A DNA stretch of 64,000 nucleotides from an uncultured Lachnospiraceae bacterium (GTDB taxonomy: Bacteria > Bacillota > Clostridia > Lachnospirales > Lachnospiraceae), in contig CAJTZH010000002.1 in assembly GCA_910584325.1 (NCBI GenBank), forward strand, positions 39,092-103,091, given 5' to 3'. Of the stretch, positions 8,307 to 17,795 are shown one piece after another. The stretch's first letter is position 1, and each line of letters opens with the position of its first letter. The position numbers and the translations under genes are program-made. The notes below the pieces were generated by a model, which was not told where the DNA came from, made no database searches, and worked only from the letters and a program-made list of their open reading frames with translations.

Positions 8307-11300
8307 ATGGTTTACGAAAAGGTGTCCGCAAATCTTAACTTTGTGGAGAGAGAAAAGAAAGTGGAGCAGTTCTGGAAGGATAACGGCATTTTTGAAAAGA
8401 GTATCAAAAACAGGGAGGGATGCCCGACTTATATGTTCTACGACGGACCTCCTACGGCAAACGGAAAACCGCATATTGGTCATGTGCTGACCCGTGTCAT
8501 TAAGGATATGATACCAAGATACCGCACCATGAAAGGGAAAATGGTTCCGCGTAAAGCGGGGTGGGATACCCACGGTCTTCCGGTCGAGCTTGAAGTGGAA
8601 AAGATGCTGGGACTGGACGGAAAAGAGCAGATTGAAGAGTACGGTCTGGAACCGTTTATCAAGCACTGCAAGGAATCTGTCTGGAAATATAAAGGCATGT
8701 GGGAGGATTTCTCGGGAACGGTTGGGTTCTGGGCAGATATGGACGACCCGTATGTGACCTATGAAAACAATTTCATTGAGTCGGAATGGTGGGCGTTAAA
8801 AGAAATCTGGAATAAGAAACTGCTGTATAAAGGGCATAAAATCGTACCGTATTGTCCAAGATGCGGGACACCTCTTTCCAGCCATGAGGTGGCGCAGGGC
8901 TATAAGGATGTGAAGGAACGTTCCGCAATCGCAAGATTTAAAGTAAAAAATGAGGATGCGTATATTCTTGCATGGACAACAACACCCTGGACGCTGCCGT
9001 CAAACGTTGGTCTTTGCGTGAACCCGAACGAAACATATGCTTTGGTTAATGCGGCTGACGGATATAAATACTATATGGCGGAAGCGCTGCTTGACAAGGT
9101 TCTTGGAAAACTCGCGAAAGAAGACGGCGCGAAAGCGTATGAGGTGATTCAGACATTTACCGGTAAGGAACTGGAATATAAAGAGTACGAGCCGTTATTT
9201 CCGTATGAAGGACCGAAAATGAATAAAAAGGGACATTTTGTAGTCTGCGATACGTATGTAACGCTGACCGACGGTACCGGTGTGGTTCATATCGCGCCGG
9301 CGTTTGGTGAGGATGACTACAGAGTGGGACAGCGGTATGACCTGCCGTTTTTGCAGTTTGTGGACGGTAAGGGTGAAATGACAGAAGAGACACCGTTTGC
9401 GGGGATGTTTGTGAAGAAGGCGGACCCTGCGGTTTTAAAATATCTGGACGAGAGAGGATTATTGTTTGAAGCGCCGAATTTCGAGCACACATATCCACAC
9501 TGCTGGAGATGTGATACGCCGTTAATTTATTATGCGAGAGAGTCTTGGTTTATTAAGATGACGGCGGTGAAAGACGACTTAATCCGTAATAACAATACCA
9601 TCAACTGGATTCCTGAGAGTATCGGCAAGGGGCGTTTTGGCGCATGGCTTGAAAATGTGCAGGACTGGGGCATCAGCCGGAACCGATACTGGGGTACGCC
9701 GTTAAATGTATGGGAGTGTGAGTGCGGACATATGCATTCCATTGGCAGTATCGCGGAATTAAAGGAACTTTCGGACAACTGCCCGGAGGATATCGAACTT
9801 CACAGACCGTATATCGACGCGGTTACGATAACGTGTCCGAAGTGCAAAAAACAGATGAAAAGAGTGCCGGAAGTGATTGACTGCTGGTTTGATTCGGGTG
9901 CGATGCCATTTGCGCAGCACCATTATCCGTTTGAGAATCAGGATTTGTTTGAGAAGCAGTTTCCGGCGGATTTTATCAGTGAAGCAGTCGACCAGACGCG
10001 AGGATGGTTTTATTCGCTGCTGGCAATTTCCACGCTGATTTTTAACAAGGCGCCTTATAAGAATGTGATTGTGCTTGGCCATGTTCAAGATGCGGACGGA
10101 CAGAAAATGAGCAAGTCTAAAGGAAACGCGGTTGACCCGTTTGATGCGTTAAAAAAGCACGGAGCAGACGCAATCCGCTGGTATTTCTATGAAAATTCCG
10201 CGCCTTGGATTCCGAACCGCTTCAAAGACGAATGGGTGACCGAGGGACAGCGTAAATTTATGGGAACCATCTGGAATACCTATGCATTTTATGTGCTTTA
10301 TGCAAATATTGACGGATTTGACCCGACAAAGTACCCGCTGGAATACGAGAAACTGCCGGTTATGGATAAATGGGTTCTCAGTAAACTAAATACGATGGTG
10401 AAAACAGTGGACGAGGACCTTGACGCATATAAGATTACCGAGGCGGCAAGATGTATGGAAGAGTTTGTCGACGAGCTTTCCAACTGGTATGTCAGAAGAA
10501 GCCGCGAGCGGTTCTGGGCAAAGGGCATGGAGCAGGATAAAGTGAACGCGTATATGACGCTGTATACGGCGCTTGTTACGCTAGCCAAGACGGCGGCTCC
10601 GATGATACCGTTTATGACGGAGGACATTTACCAGAATCTTGTGAGGAGCGTGGATAAAAACGCACCGGAAAGTATTCATCTCTGTGATTTCCCTGTCGCC
10701 AACGAGGCATGGATTAATCCGGATTTGGAAAAAGATATGGAGGAAGTGCTCAACGTTGTTGTTGTGGGACGCGCCTGCAGAAATACGGCAAATATCAAGA
10801 ACAGACAGCCGATTGGCAATATGTTTATTAAATCGGAGCATAAACTTTCTGATTTTTATGTGGATATCATCCGTGATGAACTGAATGTGAAAAATGTGGA
10901 ATTTAAGGATGATGTAAGAGATTTTACGTCATACAGCTTCAAACCGCAGCTTAAGACGGTGGGACCGAAGTTCGGCAAATTGTTAAATGCGATTAAAAAC
11001 GCGCTTACGACGCTGGACGGCAATGCGGCGATGGATGAAATCAATGCGTCGGGTATGCTGAAACTTTCCGTTGACGGACAGGAAATTGAGCTTCTGAAGG
11101 AAGATTTGCTGATTGATATCGCGCAGGTAGAGGGATTTGTTTCCGATGGAAACGGCAAGGTGACAGTAGTGCTTGACACCAATCTGACGCCAAAGCTTGT
11201 TGAGGAAGGCTTTGTCCGTGAAATCATCAGTAAAGTCCAGACGATGCGTAAGGAAGCCGGATTTGAGGTAATGGATAAGATTACCGTTTTTGTAAAGGAT

Positions 11301-11474
11301 AACGAAAAGATTACGGCACTTGTCAATAAAAATATAGAAGAGCTCAAAAGCGAGGTTCTGGCAACGCAAGTCATAACGGGCAGCATAGACGGATATTCAA
11401 AAGAATGGAATATTAACGGCGAGGACGTGGTGCTTGGCGTGAAAAAAAATGAAATTGCGACTTCTGCCAATTAA
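8307..11474 (+). CDS. ileS: Isoleucyl-tRNA synthetase, large eukaryote-like type
   Basis: This class I synthetase charges tRNA-Ile. The 1055-residue protein has HIGH at 56-59 (GKPHIGHV) and KMSKS at 600-604 (GQKMSKSKGN), with an editing domain between them (AWTTTPWTLPSN) and an anticodon-binding domain after about residue 650. GWDTHGLPVELEVEK and the overall length are typical of the IleS2, or eukaryote-like, subtype. That subtype is known to be far less sensitive to mupirocin than the bacterial IleS1 type. The leader specifier ATC agrees with the product. The ATG at 8307 follows AAGGAGGAAC. Confidence 0.97.
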   Translation: MVYEKVSANLNFVEREKKVEQFWKDNGIFEKSIKNREGCPTYMFYDGPPTANGKPHIGHVLTRVIKDMIPRYRTMKGKMVPRKAGWDTHGLPVELEVEKMLGLDGKEQIEEYGLEPFIKHCKESVWKYKGMWEDFSGTVGFWADMDDPYVTYENNFIESEWWALKEIWNKKLLYKGHKIVPYCPRCGTPLSSHEVAQGYKDVKERSAIARFKVKNEDAYILAWTTTPWTLPSNVGLCVNPNETYALVNAADGYKYYMAEALLDKVLGKLAKEDGAKAYEVIQTFTGKELEYKEYEPLFPYEGPKMNKKGHFVVCDTYVTLTDGTGVVHIAPAFGEDDYRVGQRYDLPFLQFVDGKGEMTEETPFAGMFVKKADPAVLKYLDERGLLFEAPNFEHTYPHCWRCDTPLIYYARESWFIKMTAVKDDLIRNNNTINWIPESIGKGRFGAWLENVQDWGISRNRYWGTPLNVWECECGHMHSIGSIAELKELSDNCPEDIELHRPYIDAVTITCPKCKKQMKRVPEVIDCWFDSGAMPFAQHHYPFENQDLFEKQFPADFISEAVDQTRGWFYSLLAISTLIFNKAPYKNVIVLGHVQDADGQKMSKSKGNAVDPFDALKKHGADAIRWYFYENSAPWIPNRFKDEWVTEGQRKFMGTIWNTYAFYVLYANIDGFDPTKYPLEYEKLPVMDKWVLSKLNTMVKTVDEDLDAYKITEAARCMEEFVDELSNWYVRRSRERFWAKGMEQDKVNAYMTLYTALVTLAKTAAPMIPFMTEDIYQNLVRSVDKNAPESIHLCDFPVANEAWINPDLEKDMEEVLNVVVVGRACRNTANIKNRQPIGNMFIKSEHKLSDFYVDIIRDELNVKNVEFKDDVRDFTSYSFKPQLKTVGPKFGKLLNAIKNALTTLDGNAAMDEINASGMLKLSVDGQEIELLKEDLLIDIAQVEGFVSDGNGKVTVVLDTNLTPKLVEEGFVREIISKVQTMRKEAGFEVMDKITVFVKDNEKITALVNKNIEELKSEVLATQVITGSIDGYSKEWNINGEDVVLGVKKNEIATSAN

Positions 11475-11477
11475 TAG

Positions 11478-11506
11478 TAGACTTCTGGCAAAATTTCATG
11501 TAAAAT
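11478..11506 (+). promoter_or_regulatory. Probable promoter of glgP
   Basis: TAGACT (11478-11483) and TAAAAT (11501-11506) are 17 bp apart, four of six and five of six matches to SigA boxes. No terminator separates ileS from glgP, so read-through is also possible. Confidence 0.4.
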
Positions 11507-11588
11507 ATAGTACAGAAAGTCAATTTTTTCACAATGAAAAATTATCCGATAAAAAATATTCGTGAGAGCGAAATGAATGGAGGAAATT

Positions 11589-14102
11589 ATGACAAAACCA
11601 ACATTTGACAAAGAAGAGTTTAAAAAAGAAGTTGTCAGCAATGTAAAGCTTCTTTTCCGTAAAAAGGTTGAAGAAGCCAGTGACGAGCAGATTTTTCAGG
11701 CGGTATCCTACACGATTAAAGATATGATTATGGATCGCTGGATTGCCACACAGAAAGAATATGAGAAGCGGGACGTTAAAACCGTTTATTATATGTCCAT
11801 GGAATTTCTGATGGGACGTGCGCTTGGCAACAATATGATTAACCTGATGTGCTATAAGGAAGTTAAGGAGGCTTTGATAGAGCTCGGACTGGATATTAAC
11901 GTAATTGAAGACCAGGAACCGGACGCTGCGCTTGGTAACGGCGGACTTGGACGACTTGCGGCATGTTTTCTTGATTCGCTTGCAACGCTTGGATATCCGG
12001 CGTACGGATGCGGAATCCGTTACAAATACGGTATGTTTAAACAGGAGATTAAGGACGGCTATCAGGTAGAAGTTCCGGATAACTGGCTTGTGAACGGTAA
12101 TCCGTTTGAGATGAAACGTCCGGAATACTGTATGGAAGTTAAATTTGGCGGATATGTACGTTCTTATATTGATGAAAAGGGAAGGACACATTTCGTACAT
12201 GAAAATTACCGTTCCGTACGAGCTATACCGTATGATATGCCGATTATCGGATACGGTAATAACGTGGTAAACGCATTAAGAATATGGGACGCTGAACCGA
12301 TGCAGCATTTTAATCTGGATTCTTTCGATAAAGGCGATTACCATAAAGCGATTGAGGAAGAGAATCTCGCAAAGAACATTGTAGAGGTGTTGTATCCGAA
12401 TGATAATCATTATGCAGGTAAGGAACTGCGTTTAAAGCAGCAGTATTTCTTTGTTTCCGCTTCTGTACAGAGAGCGGTTGCCAAATACAAAGAAAAGCAT
12501 GATGATATCCGTAAACTGCATGAAAAAGTTATTTTCCAGCTCAATGATACGCATCCGACCGTAACCGTTGCGGAGTTGATGAGAATTCTGATGGACGTAG
12601 AAGGACTTGAGTGGGATGAGGCATGGGAGGTTACGACAAAGGCAACGGCATATACGAACCACACCATTATGGCGGAAGCTTTGGAGAAGTGGCCGATTGA
12701 GCTGTTCTCAAGACTGCTTCCTCGTGTATACCAGATTGTTGAAGAGATTAACCGCCGGTTTGTGGAGCAGATTAAGAAAGCATATCCGGGCAATCAGGAT
12801 AAGATTAAGAAGATGGCTGTCATTTATGACGGTCAGGTTAAGATGGCGCACCTTGCCATTGTTGCGGGTTATTCCGTAAACGGTGTAGCAAAGCTTCATA
12901 CGGATATCCTGATGAAGCAGGAGTTAAAAGACTTTTACGAGATGTTCCCGGAGAAGTTTAATAATAAGACGAACGGTATTACACAGCGCCGCTTCTTACT
13001 GCATGGAAATCCGCTGCTTGCAGAATGGGTTACAAATAAGATTGGCGACGAGTGGATTACGGATTTGTCGCAGATTAAGAAGCTTGCGGTATATGTGGAC
13101 GACGAGCAGTGCCAGCAGGAATTTATGCAGATTAAATACCGTAATAAACTTCGTGTTGCGGAATACATTAAGAAACATAACGGAATTGATATTGACCCGC
13201 GTTCTATTTTTGACGTACAGGTGAAGAGACTTCACGAGTATAAGAGGCAGCTTTTAAATATTCTGCATGTAATGTATCTTTACAATAAGTTAAAGAGAAA
13301 TCCGGGGATGGATATGTATCCGAGAACATTTATCTTTGGCGCGAAGGCGGCGGCAGGCTACAGAAGAGCGAAGCTGACGATTAAGCTGATTAATAATGTG
13401 GCAAACGTTATCAATAACGATAAATCAATTAACGGTAAGATTAAGGTAGTATTTATTGAAAATTACCGTGTATCCAATGCAGAGATATTATTTGCGGGAG
13501 CGGACGTATCAGAGCAGATTTCTACGGCATCCAAGGAGGCCTCCGGAACCGGCAACATGAAGTTTATGTTAAACGGCGCGCTGACGCTGGGAACTATGGA
13601 CGGCGCCAATGTGGAAATCGTGCAGGAGGTCGGCGAGGAGAACGCAGTTATTTTTGGTCTTACATCCGACGAGGTCATTGCTTATGAGCAGAACGGCGGA
13701 TATAATCCGATGGAGATTTTCAATAACGACCAGGATATCCGTGAAGTGCTGATGCAGTTAATTAACGGTTTTTATTCACCGGAGGATCCGGAACTGTTCA
13801 GAGAACTTTACAATTCGCTTCTGAATACGCAAAACAGCGACAGGGCGGATACGTACTTTATTTTAAAGGATTTCCGTTCTTATGCCGAGGCGCATGAGCG
13901 GATAGAGAAAAAGTACAGAGACGAGAAGGGCTGGGCAAGGTCGGCAATGCTCAATACGGCATGTTCCGGTAAGTTCTCTTCGGACAGGACAATTGAGGAA
14001 TATGTGAAAGATATCTGGAAACTTAACAAAGTTACGGTTGCTTTGGAAGACGAGACAGAGAATGTAGCGGCAGTTAAAAGATTAAGATTATTTGACAGAT
14101 AA
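11589..14102 (+). CDS. glgP: Glycogen/alpha-glucan phosphorylase
   Basis: This GT35 enzyme releases glucose 1-phosphate from glycogen or maltodextrin with a PLP cofactor. The 837-residue length is normal. The N-terminal YYMSMEFLMGRALGNN and ALGNGGLGRLAACFLDSLA motifs and the PLP site EASGTGNMKFMLNGALTLG, with the Schiff-base lysine at about residue 658, are all present. The ATG at 11589 has GGAGG 5 bases ahead; an earlier ATG at 11577 has no site. No glycogen synthase or branching enzyme lies nearby. A hairpin follows the stop codon. Confidence 0.95.
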   Translation: MTKPTFDKEEFKKEVVSNVKLLFRKKVEEASDEQIFQAVSYTIKDMIMDRWIATQKEYEKRDVKTVYYMSMEFLMGRALGNNMINLMCYKEVKEALIELGLDINVIEDQEPDAALGNGGLGRLAACFLDSLATLGYPAYGCGIRYKYGMFKQEIKDGYQVEVPDNWLVNGNPFEMKRPEYCMEVKFGGYVRSYIDEKGRTHFVHENYRSVRAIPYDMPIIGYGNNVVNALRIWDAEPMQHFNLDSFDKGDYHKAIEEENLAKNIVEVLYPNDNHYAGKELRLKQQYFFVSASVQRAVAKYKEKHDDIRKLHEKVIFQLNDTHPTVTVAELMRILMDVEGLEWDEAWEVTTKATAYTNHTIMAEALEKWPIELFSRLLPRVYQIVEEINRRFVEQIKKAYPGNQDKIKKMAVIYDGQVKMAHLAIVAGYSVNGVAKLHTDILMKQELKDFYEMFPEKFNNKTNGITQRRFLLHGNPLLAEWVTNKIGDEWITDLSQIKKLAVYVDDEQCQQEFMQIKYRNKLRVAEYIKKHNGIDIDPRSIFDVQVKRLHEYKRQLLNILHVMYLYNKLKRNPGMDMYPRTFIFGAKAAAGYRRAKLTIKLINNVANVINNDKSINGKIKVVFIENYRVSNAEILFAGADVSEQISTASKEASGTGNMKFMLNGALTLGTMDGANVEIVQEVGEENAVIFGLTSDEVIAYEQNGGYNPMEIFNNDQDIREVLMQLINGFYSPEDPELFRELYNSLLNTQNSDRADTYFILKDFRSYAEAHERIEKKYRDEKGWARSAMLNTACSGKFSSDRTIEEYVKDIWKLNKVTVALEDETENVAAVKRLRLFDR

Positions 14103-14117
14103 AAGAATGTGTATGAG

Positions 14118-14155
14118 ATACCTGTAAACGGGAGAGTCTGTTTACAGGTATTTTA
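14118..14155 (+). terminator. Terminator-like hairpin after glgP
   Basis: A perfect 12-bp stem, ATACCTGTAAAC (14118-14129) with GTTTACAGGTAT (14140-14151), is followed by a weak T-tract. It lies before the most likely start of the next gene, supporting that start over a GTG at 14109. Confidence 0.6.
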
Positions 14156-14171
14156 TGTAATTGGGGAAATG

Positions 14172-15500
14172 ATGAAGTGCAGAGTATTGAATAATAATAG
14201 ACAGCTGAGGCGGACTGTTCTGATTCTGGTATTGATAATAACATGTCTGCTTACGGCATGCGGAACAAAAGGGATGCCGTGGCAGGAATCAGAGATTATG
14301 AACGATACGCCGCCTCATATTTTGGACGAGCCAGTAAGCGCGGAGCCGGAGACGATGTTTGTCCAGAAAGGTACAGCGGGTGAAACAGCGTCAGAGGATT
14401 TTAAAGAGAATGAAAATGTATCCTGGAATAAACTCGAGTGCGCGGCTGTATCGGAAAATAAGGCGGCTCTCGCAAATACAGGAGTTATGGTTGAACGGGA
14501 ACATTATGTGGTATTTTCTTTTATGAAAGTGGAGCCGGATAAAGAATGTTTTTTTGTCTGCCCGTCCAAAGAGATACATCTTGTTTACTATGATGAAGCA
14601 AAACGCTATATTAGCGGAAAAGCTTCTGCGTCCATTGAAGGCGTTTTTTTGGAATTGCCGCCGGATTGCCGTTATATAACGGTTTCGATGGAACTTGACG
14701 CTGCGGAAAACAGTTTTCTGATTCAGGAGGATGAAGAGCATAATAATGTTATCTTTGTCGGGGAAGGGAGAAGATATTCTTCTGTTAAAAAGGCGGTAGA
14801 GCGCATCGAGGAGGAAGGAATCGTCGTCATATTTCCCGGTATTTACAAAGGAAATATAAAAGGATGGGGAAAGCGTATTGTTTTATTTGGAACGGATAAA
14901 GAAACCTGTATTATAGAAAACGATTCCTCAAGTTATTATGCGCCGCCGCTTGAAATTGCGGCAGGAACCGTTAAGAATCTTACAATTCGCGCAGTTGGAA
15001 CGCCGTCTTCTGATACTTCGAAGGCGGGCGCGTATGCGGTGCATGTGGAAGATAACATTTTATATAACAATACACTTTGTTTTGAAAACTGCGAGCTGTA
15101 TTCGGACTTTAATTCTGCGGTGGGCATGGGTATGAGAGGCGGGTGTGACGTCCGCTTTACCGGAGTGCATATGACGGGACTGGAAAACGGTCTGTTCTGC
15201 CATGACGGTGTTTATGCGAAATATGCGGGGGTGCAGAATTTAAGTCTGGTTGATTGCGTGATAGAAGGGATGAGAGGCGAAAATGCTGTCCGGATTGATT
15301 CGCAGGGTACACCGGGTTCTCGGGTAAATGTGTTATTTGTGAATAACATTCTGGTGAATAAGCGTGCAGAAAATGTGGATAACCTTCTTCATACTCAGAA
15401 TAACGGTGGAAAGGGTACGGAAGAAAATTGGCAGAAATTAAAGCAGTTTTATCTGGATAAAAGAAGCGGACAGAATAATGTGGACGCGTTAAACTATTAA
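14172..15500 (+). CDS. Lipoprotein with predicted right-handed beta-helix domain
   Basis: This 442-residue secreted lipoprotein has a basic N-terminus, a hydrophobic stretch (TVLILVLIITCLLTAC) and a lipobox whose Cys is followed by Gly. The C-terminal half has the rhythm of pectin-lyase/pectinesterase-like beta-helices: RRYSSVKKAVERI, VVIFPGIYKGNI, KRIVLFGTDKETCIIEN, TVKNLTIRAVG and repeated VLFVNN or LSLVDC strands. I cannot see a full set of catalytic residues of pectinesterases, so the enzymatic role is open; it may bind or modify extracellular polysaccharide. Adjacent ATGs at 14169 and 14172 both fit GGGGA upstream. Its 3' end overlaps the convergent transporter gene by 12 bases. Confidence 0.75.
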   Translation: MKCRVLNNNRQLRRTVLILVLIITCLLTACGTKGMPWQESEIMNDTPPHILDEPVSAEPETMFVQKGTAGETASEDFKENENVSWNKLECAAVSENKAALANTGVMVEREHYVVFSFMKVEPDKECFFVCPSKEIHLVYYDEAKRYISGKASASIEGVFLELPPDCRYITVSMELDAAENSFLIQEDEEHNNVIFVGEGRRYSSVKKAVERIEEEGIVVIFPGIYKGNIKGWGKRIVLFGTDKETCIIENDSSSYYAPPLEIAAGTVKNLTIRAVGTPSSDTSKAGAYAVHVEDNILYNNTLCFENCELYSDFNSAVGMGMRGGCDVRFTGVHMTGLENGLFCHDGVYAKYAGVQNLSLVDCVIEGMRGENAVRIDSQGTPGSRVNVLFVNNILVNKRAENVDNLLHTQNNGGKGTEENWQKLKQFYLDKRSGQNNVDALNY

Positions 15501-16601
15501 AACGGCCAGACTGGAGAGGACGACAAGAAATACGACATTGTATATTGTAAACGTCAATATATATTTTCCGGTTTTTGCGTGGTTTGCGCTGACGTAGCAG
15601 CGGTAAGAGATGACGCTTGCCAGAGAAGCAATAAGCGTTCCGAGACCGCCGATATTAACGCCGTAGAGCAGAGCCGCGCAATTTGATGTAAAACCGGACA
15701 GAAGAATGGCGGATGGAACATTACTTATGAATTGTGATAATAAAATGCCAAGAAGGAGTTCTCTTCCTGAAATCAGACGGCTAAGAAGATTACACACGGC
15801 AGGAATATGCTGCATATTTCCGATAAAAATAAAAAAGCAGATAAACGTCAACAGTAAAAAGTAGTCCGCTTTTTTCAGCAGTTTTTTGTCAGTGGCTAAG
15901 ACTGCGGCAAAAACAACTGCCAGCATCAAAGGATATGGCAGAATGCGAAGGACGCAAAGAAGACATAGCATAAATAACAGACTGTATACGATAAGGCGCG
16001 GCTTAGATGTAATCCGCGCCTTGTTTGTGCTTTCCGGAAACGCAAGAGGCTCCTTTTTTATCAATAAGACGGTAAGGGCAAGCATCAATGCCGACGCAAG
16101 CGTGAGAGGCAGCATATGTAGAATAAACTTCCAAAATGAAATATTAAAGAAAGAATACAGATAGAGATTCTGCGGATTTCCGATAGGCGTCAGCATGCTT
16201 CCGAGGTTTGCGGCAATTGTCTGTAACACAATTACCGGGATAAGGAGTTTGTTTTGACCGGTCATGGTCAGAATCATCACGGCAAATGGTACAAAAGTAA
16301 TGAGCGCCACATCGTTCGTGATGAGCATGGAGGTAAGAAAACATAGCCCTGTCAGGACAAAGGCAATAAAACGTGTATTGTGGGCGCGGCAGAGTAATTT
16401 TTGACCGAGGAACGAAAATACGCCAATGGTCTGCATTCCTTCTACAACCAGCATCAGACAGAAGAGCAGACAGAGCACGCGTAAATCCATATATTCGATG
16501 TAAGCTGCGGTTGGAGGAACAAAAAACATGGAAATCAGCGCAAGTAATGCCGCAGAACATAAAACCGTCTCTTTCTTAAAGAAATGCAATAATCGTTTCA
16601 T
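15489..16601 (-). CDS. ArsB/CitM/SLC13-type anion permease
   Basis: This 370-residue polytopic membrane protein has about ten hydrophobic helices. Two family motifs are visible: LITNDVALITFVPFAV in the first half and MLTPIGNPQNLYLYS, the anion-permease signature seen in ArsB, NhaD and citrate/dicarboxylate carriers. At 370 residues it is somewhat shorter than the roughly 420-residue norm. Substrate cannot be told from the sequence, and no arsenic regulator or reductase is adjacent. It is convergent with and overlaps the lipoprotein gene by 12 bases. Confidence 0.85.
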   Translation of the reverse strand: MKRLLHFFKKETVLCSAALLALISMFFVPPTAAYIEYMDLRVLCLLFCLMLVVEGMQTIGVFSFLGQKLLCRAHNTRFIAFVLTGLCFLTSMLITNDVALITFVPFAVMILTMTGQNKLLIPVIVLQTIAANLGSMLTPIGNPQNLYLYSFFNISFWKFILHMLPLTLASALMLALTVLLIKKEPLAFPESTNKARITSKPRLIVYSLLFMLCLLCVLRILPYPLMLAVVFAAVLATDKKLLKKADYFLLLTFICFFIFIGNMQHIPAVCNLLSRLISGRELLLGILLSQFISNVPSAILLSGFTSNCAALLYGVNIGGLGTLIASLASVISYRCYVSANHAKTGKYILTFTIYNVVFLVVLSSLAVLIV

Positions 16602-16707
16602 AGGAACCTCTCAATAATAGTTATATTGTAATTATATCTTTTTTGCCGTTCTTCTACAATAACAAAAACAAGTTGTTTGAATTGTCTGCAACATCCAATT
16701 TTAGGTC

Positions 16708-16734
16708 ATAACTCATGAAAATACTTCATAATAT
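16708..16734 (+). promoter_or_regulatory. Possible SigE-type promoter of spoIIID
   Basis: ATA at 16708-16710, then 16 bp, then CATAATAT at 16727-16734, resembles the Bacillus SigE pattern ATA-N16-CATAYAMT at six of eight -10 positions. In B. subtilis spoIIID is transcribed by SigE. The call rests on a weak match in an AT-rich gap. Confidence 0.35.
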
Positions 16735-16765
16735 GTAACAACCATATTTGTGAGGAATATTCACA

Positions 16766-17017
16766 TTGAAAAGTTACATTGAGGAGCGGGCAATTCAGAT
16801 TGCTGAATACATTATTGCGAATAAAACTACCGTTAGACAGACGGCGAAGAAATTTGGTGTAAGCAAGAGTACCGTACATATGGACGTAACTTCCCGTCTG
16901 CCCAAAATTAATCCCGGACTTGCGAAGGAGGCGAAAGAAATCCTGGCAGTCAATAAAAGTGAACGGCATATTCGCGGCGGAATGGCGACGAAAGAAAAAT
17001 ATTTACATAAACATTAA
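16766..17017 (+). CDS. spoIIID: Sporulation transcriptional regulator SpoIIID
   Basis: This 83-residue DNA-binding protein controls mother-cell genes during sporulation. The helix-turn-helix TVRQTAKKFGVSKSTVHMD and the following TSRLPKINPGLAKEAKEIL and RHIRGGMATKEKY match B. subtilis SpoIIID nearly end to end. Translation must start at a TTG (16766), preceded by GAGG 10 bases upstream; no ATG gives the full family N-terminus. In B. subtilis spoIIID is followed by mbl-flhO-flhP. Here those genes lie 3.5 kb further on, behind three unrelated genes. Confidence 0.95.
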   Translation: MKSYIEERAIQIAEYIIANKTTVRQTAKKFGVSKSTVHMDVTSRLPKINPGLAKEAKEILAVNKSERHIRGGMATKEKYLHKH

Positions 17018-17125
17018 TCAAATGTGAAATTAATGTGAAGTGTGAAATATATCTTGCATAAAATCGGTAAAAATGTTAATATTTTTAACTATAAAGGCAT
17101 ATATGACGATTTTTTGGAGGATAGA

Positions 17126-17773
17126 ATGATTAATTTAAAAAAGGTAACTTTATTTGCCGCAATAGGAGGAATGTGTTTTTTAATGGCGGCATGCGGCAAG
17201 GACGGCAATGGGAATGATGCGGTTATCACGCCGGATAACGGAACGAACAATGAAACAACATCCGCTGTAAATGAGAGCGGTTACAAGAACGATGTCAGCG
17301 TAAAGGATATAGAGACAGCAGTTGCCGCGGCGCTTGGAGAGAATTATTTTCCGGAAATGGAACTGGAGACGCTGGAAGGTCTGGGAATTACAGCGGACAT
17401 GTATGACGAGTTTATCTATAAAGTTCCGATGATAAGTGCGAACGTCGACACACTGATTGTTGTCAAGGCTAAGGAAGATAAGGCTGCTGATGTGGAAGCG
17501 AAATTAAATGCGTTCCGTGATACTAATATCAATGATTTATTGCAGTATCCTATGAATTTAACTAAGATTCAGTGTTCGCAGGTGGTTACAATGGGTAATT
17601 ATGTAATGTTTGTACAGTTTGGAGCAGGTCTTGGCATGGATGCAACGGATGCGGCGATTGCGAATTCTGATAAAGAGCTGACTGACGATGAACTTGTTCA
17701 GATTGAGATGGAAGTGATTGACGAGCAGAATAATCTAGCGCTTGATACCATTAGAAATATGCTTACCAAGTAG
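17126..17773 (+). CDS. DUF4358 lipoprotein
   Basis: This 215-residue lipoprotein has signal peptide residues 1-22 and a lipobox ending MAAC before GKDGNG. A low-complexity linker rich in Asn, Thr and Gly follows, then a DUF4358-type domain (DVSVKDIETAVAAALGENYFPEMELE, shown partly). The family is common in Clostridia and often neighbours MBOAT/DHHW acyl-transfer genes; its function is unknown. The ATG at 17126 has TGGAGG 5 bases upstream. It probably forms an operon with the next two genes (gaps of 22 and 24 bases). Confidence 0.82.
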   Translation: MINLKKVTLFAAIGGMCFLMAACGKDGNGNDAVITPDNGTNNETTSAVNESGYKNDVSVKDIETAVAAALGENYFPEMELETLEGLGITADMYDEFIYKVPMISANVDTLIVVKAKEDKAADVEAKLNAFRDTNINDLLQYPMNLTKIQCSQVVTMGNYVMFVQFGAGLGMDATDAAIANSDKELTDDELVQIEMEVIDEQNNLALDTIRNMLTK

Positions 17774-17795
17774 AAGGTGACTGAGGAGCAGGCAA

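Noticed and set aside
11542-11560. TCCGATAA ahead of glgP as a SigD promoter
   Set aside because: No -35-like TAAA at 15-16 bp, and the gene has no motility link.
11529-12200. Open frame opposite the 5' part of glgP
   Set aside because: Phe/Lys/Arg-rich shadow of glgP without a start signal.
14172-15500. Active secreted pectinesterase
   Set aside because: The beta-helix pattern is present, but I could not identify the catalytic Asp/Gln/Arg set, so only the fold is claimed.
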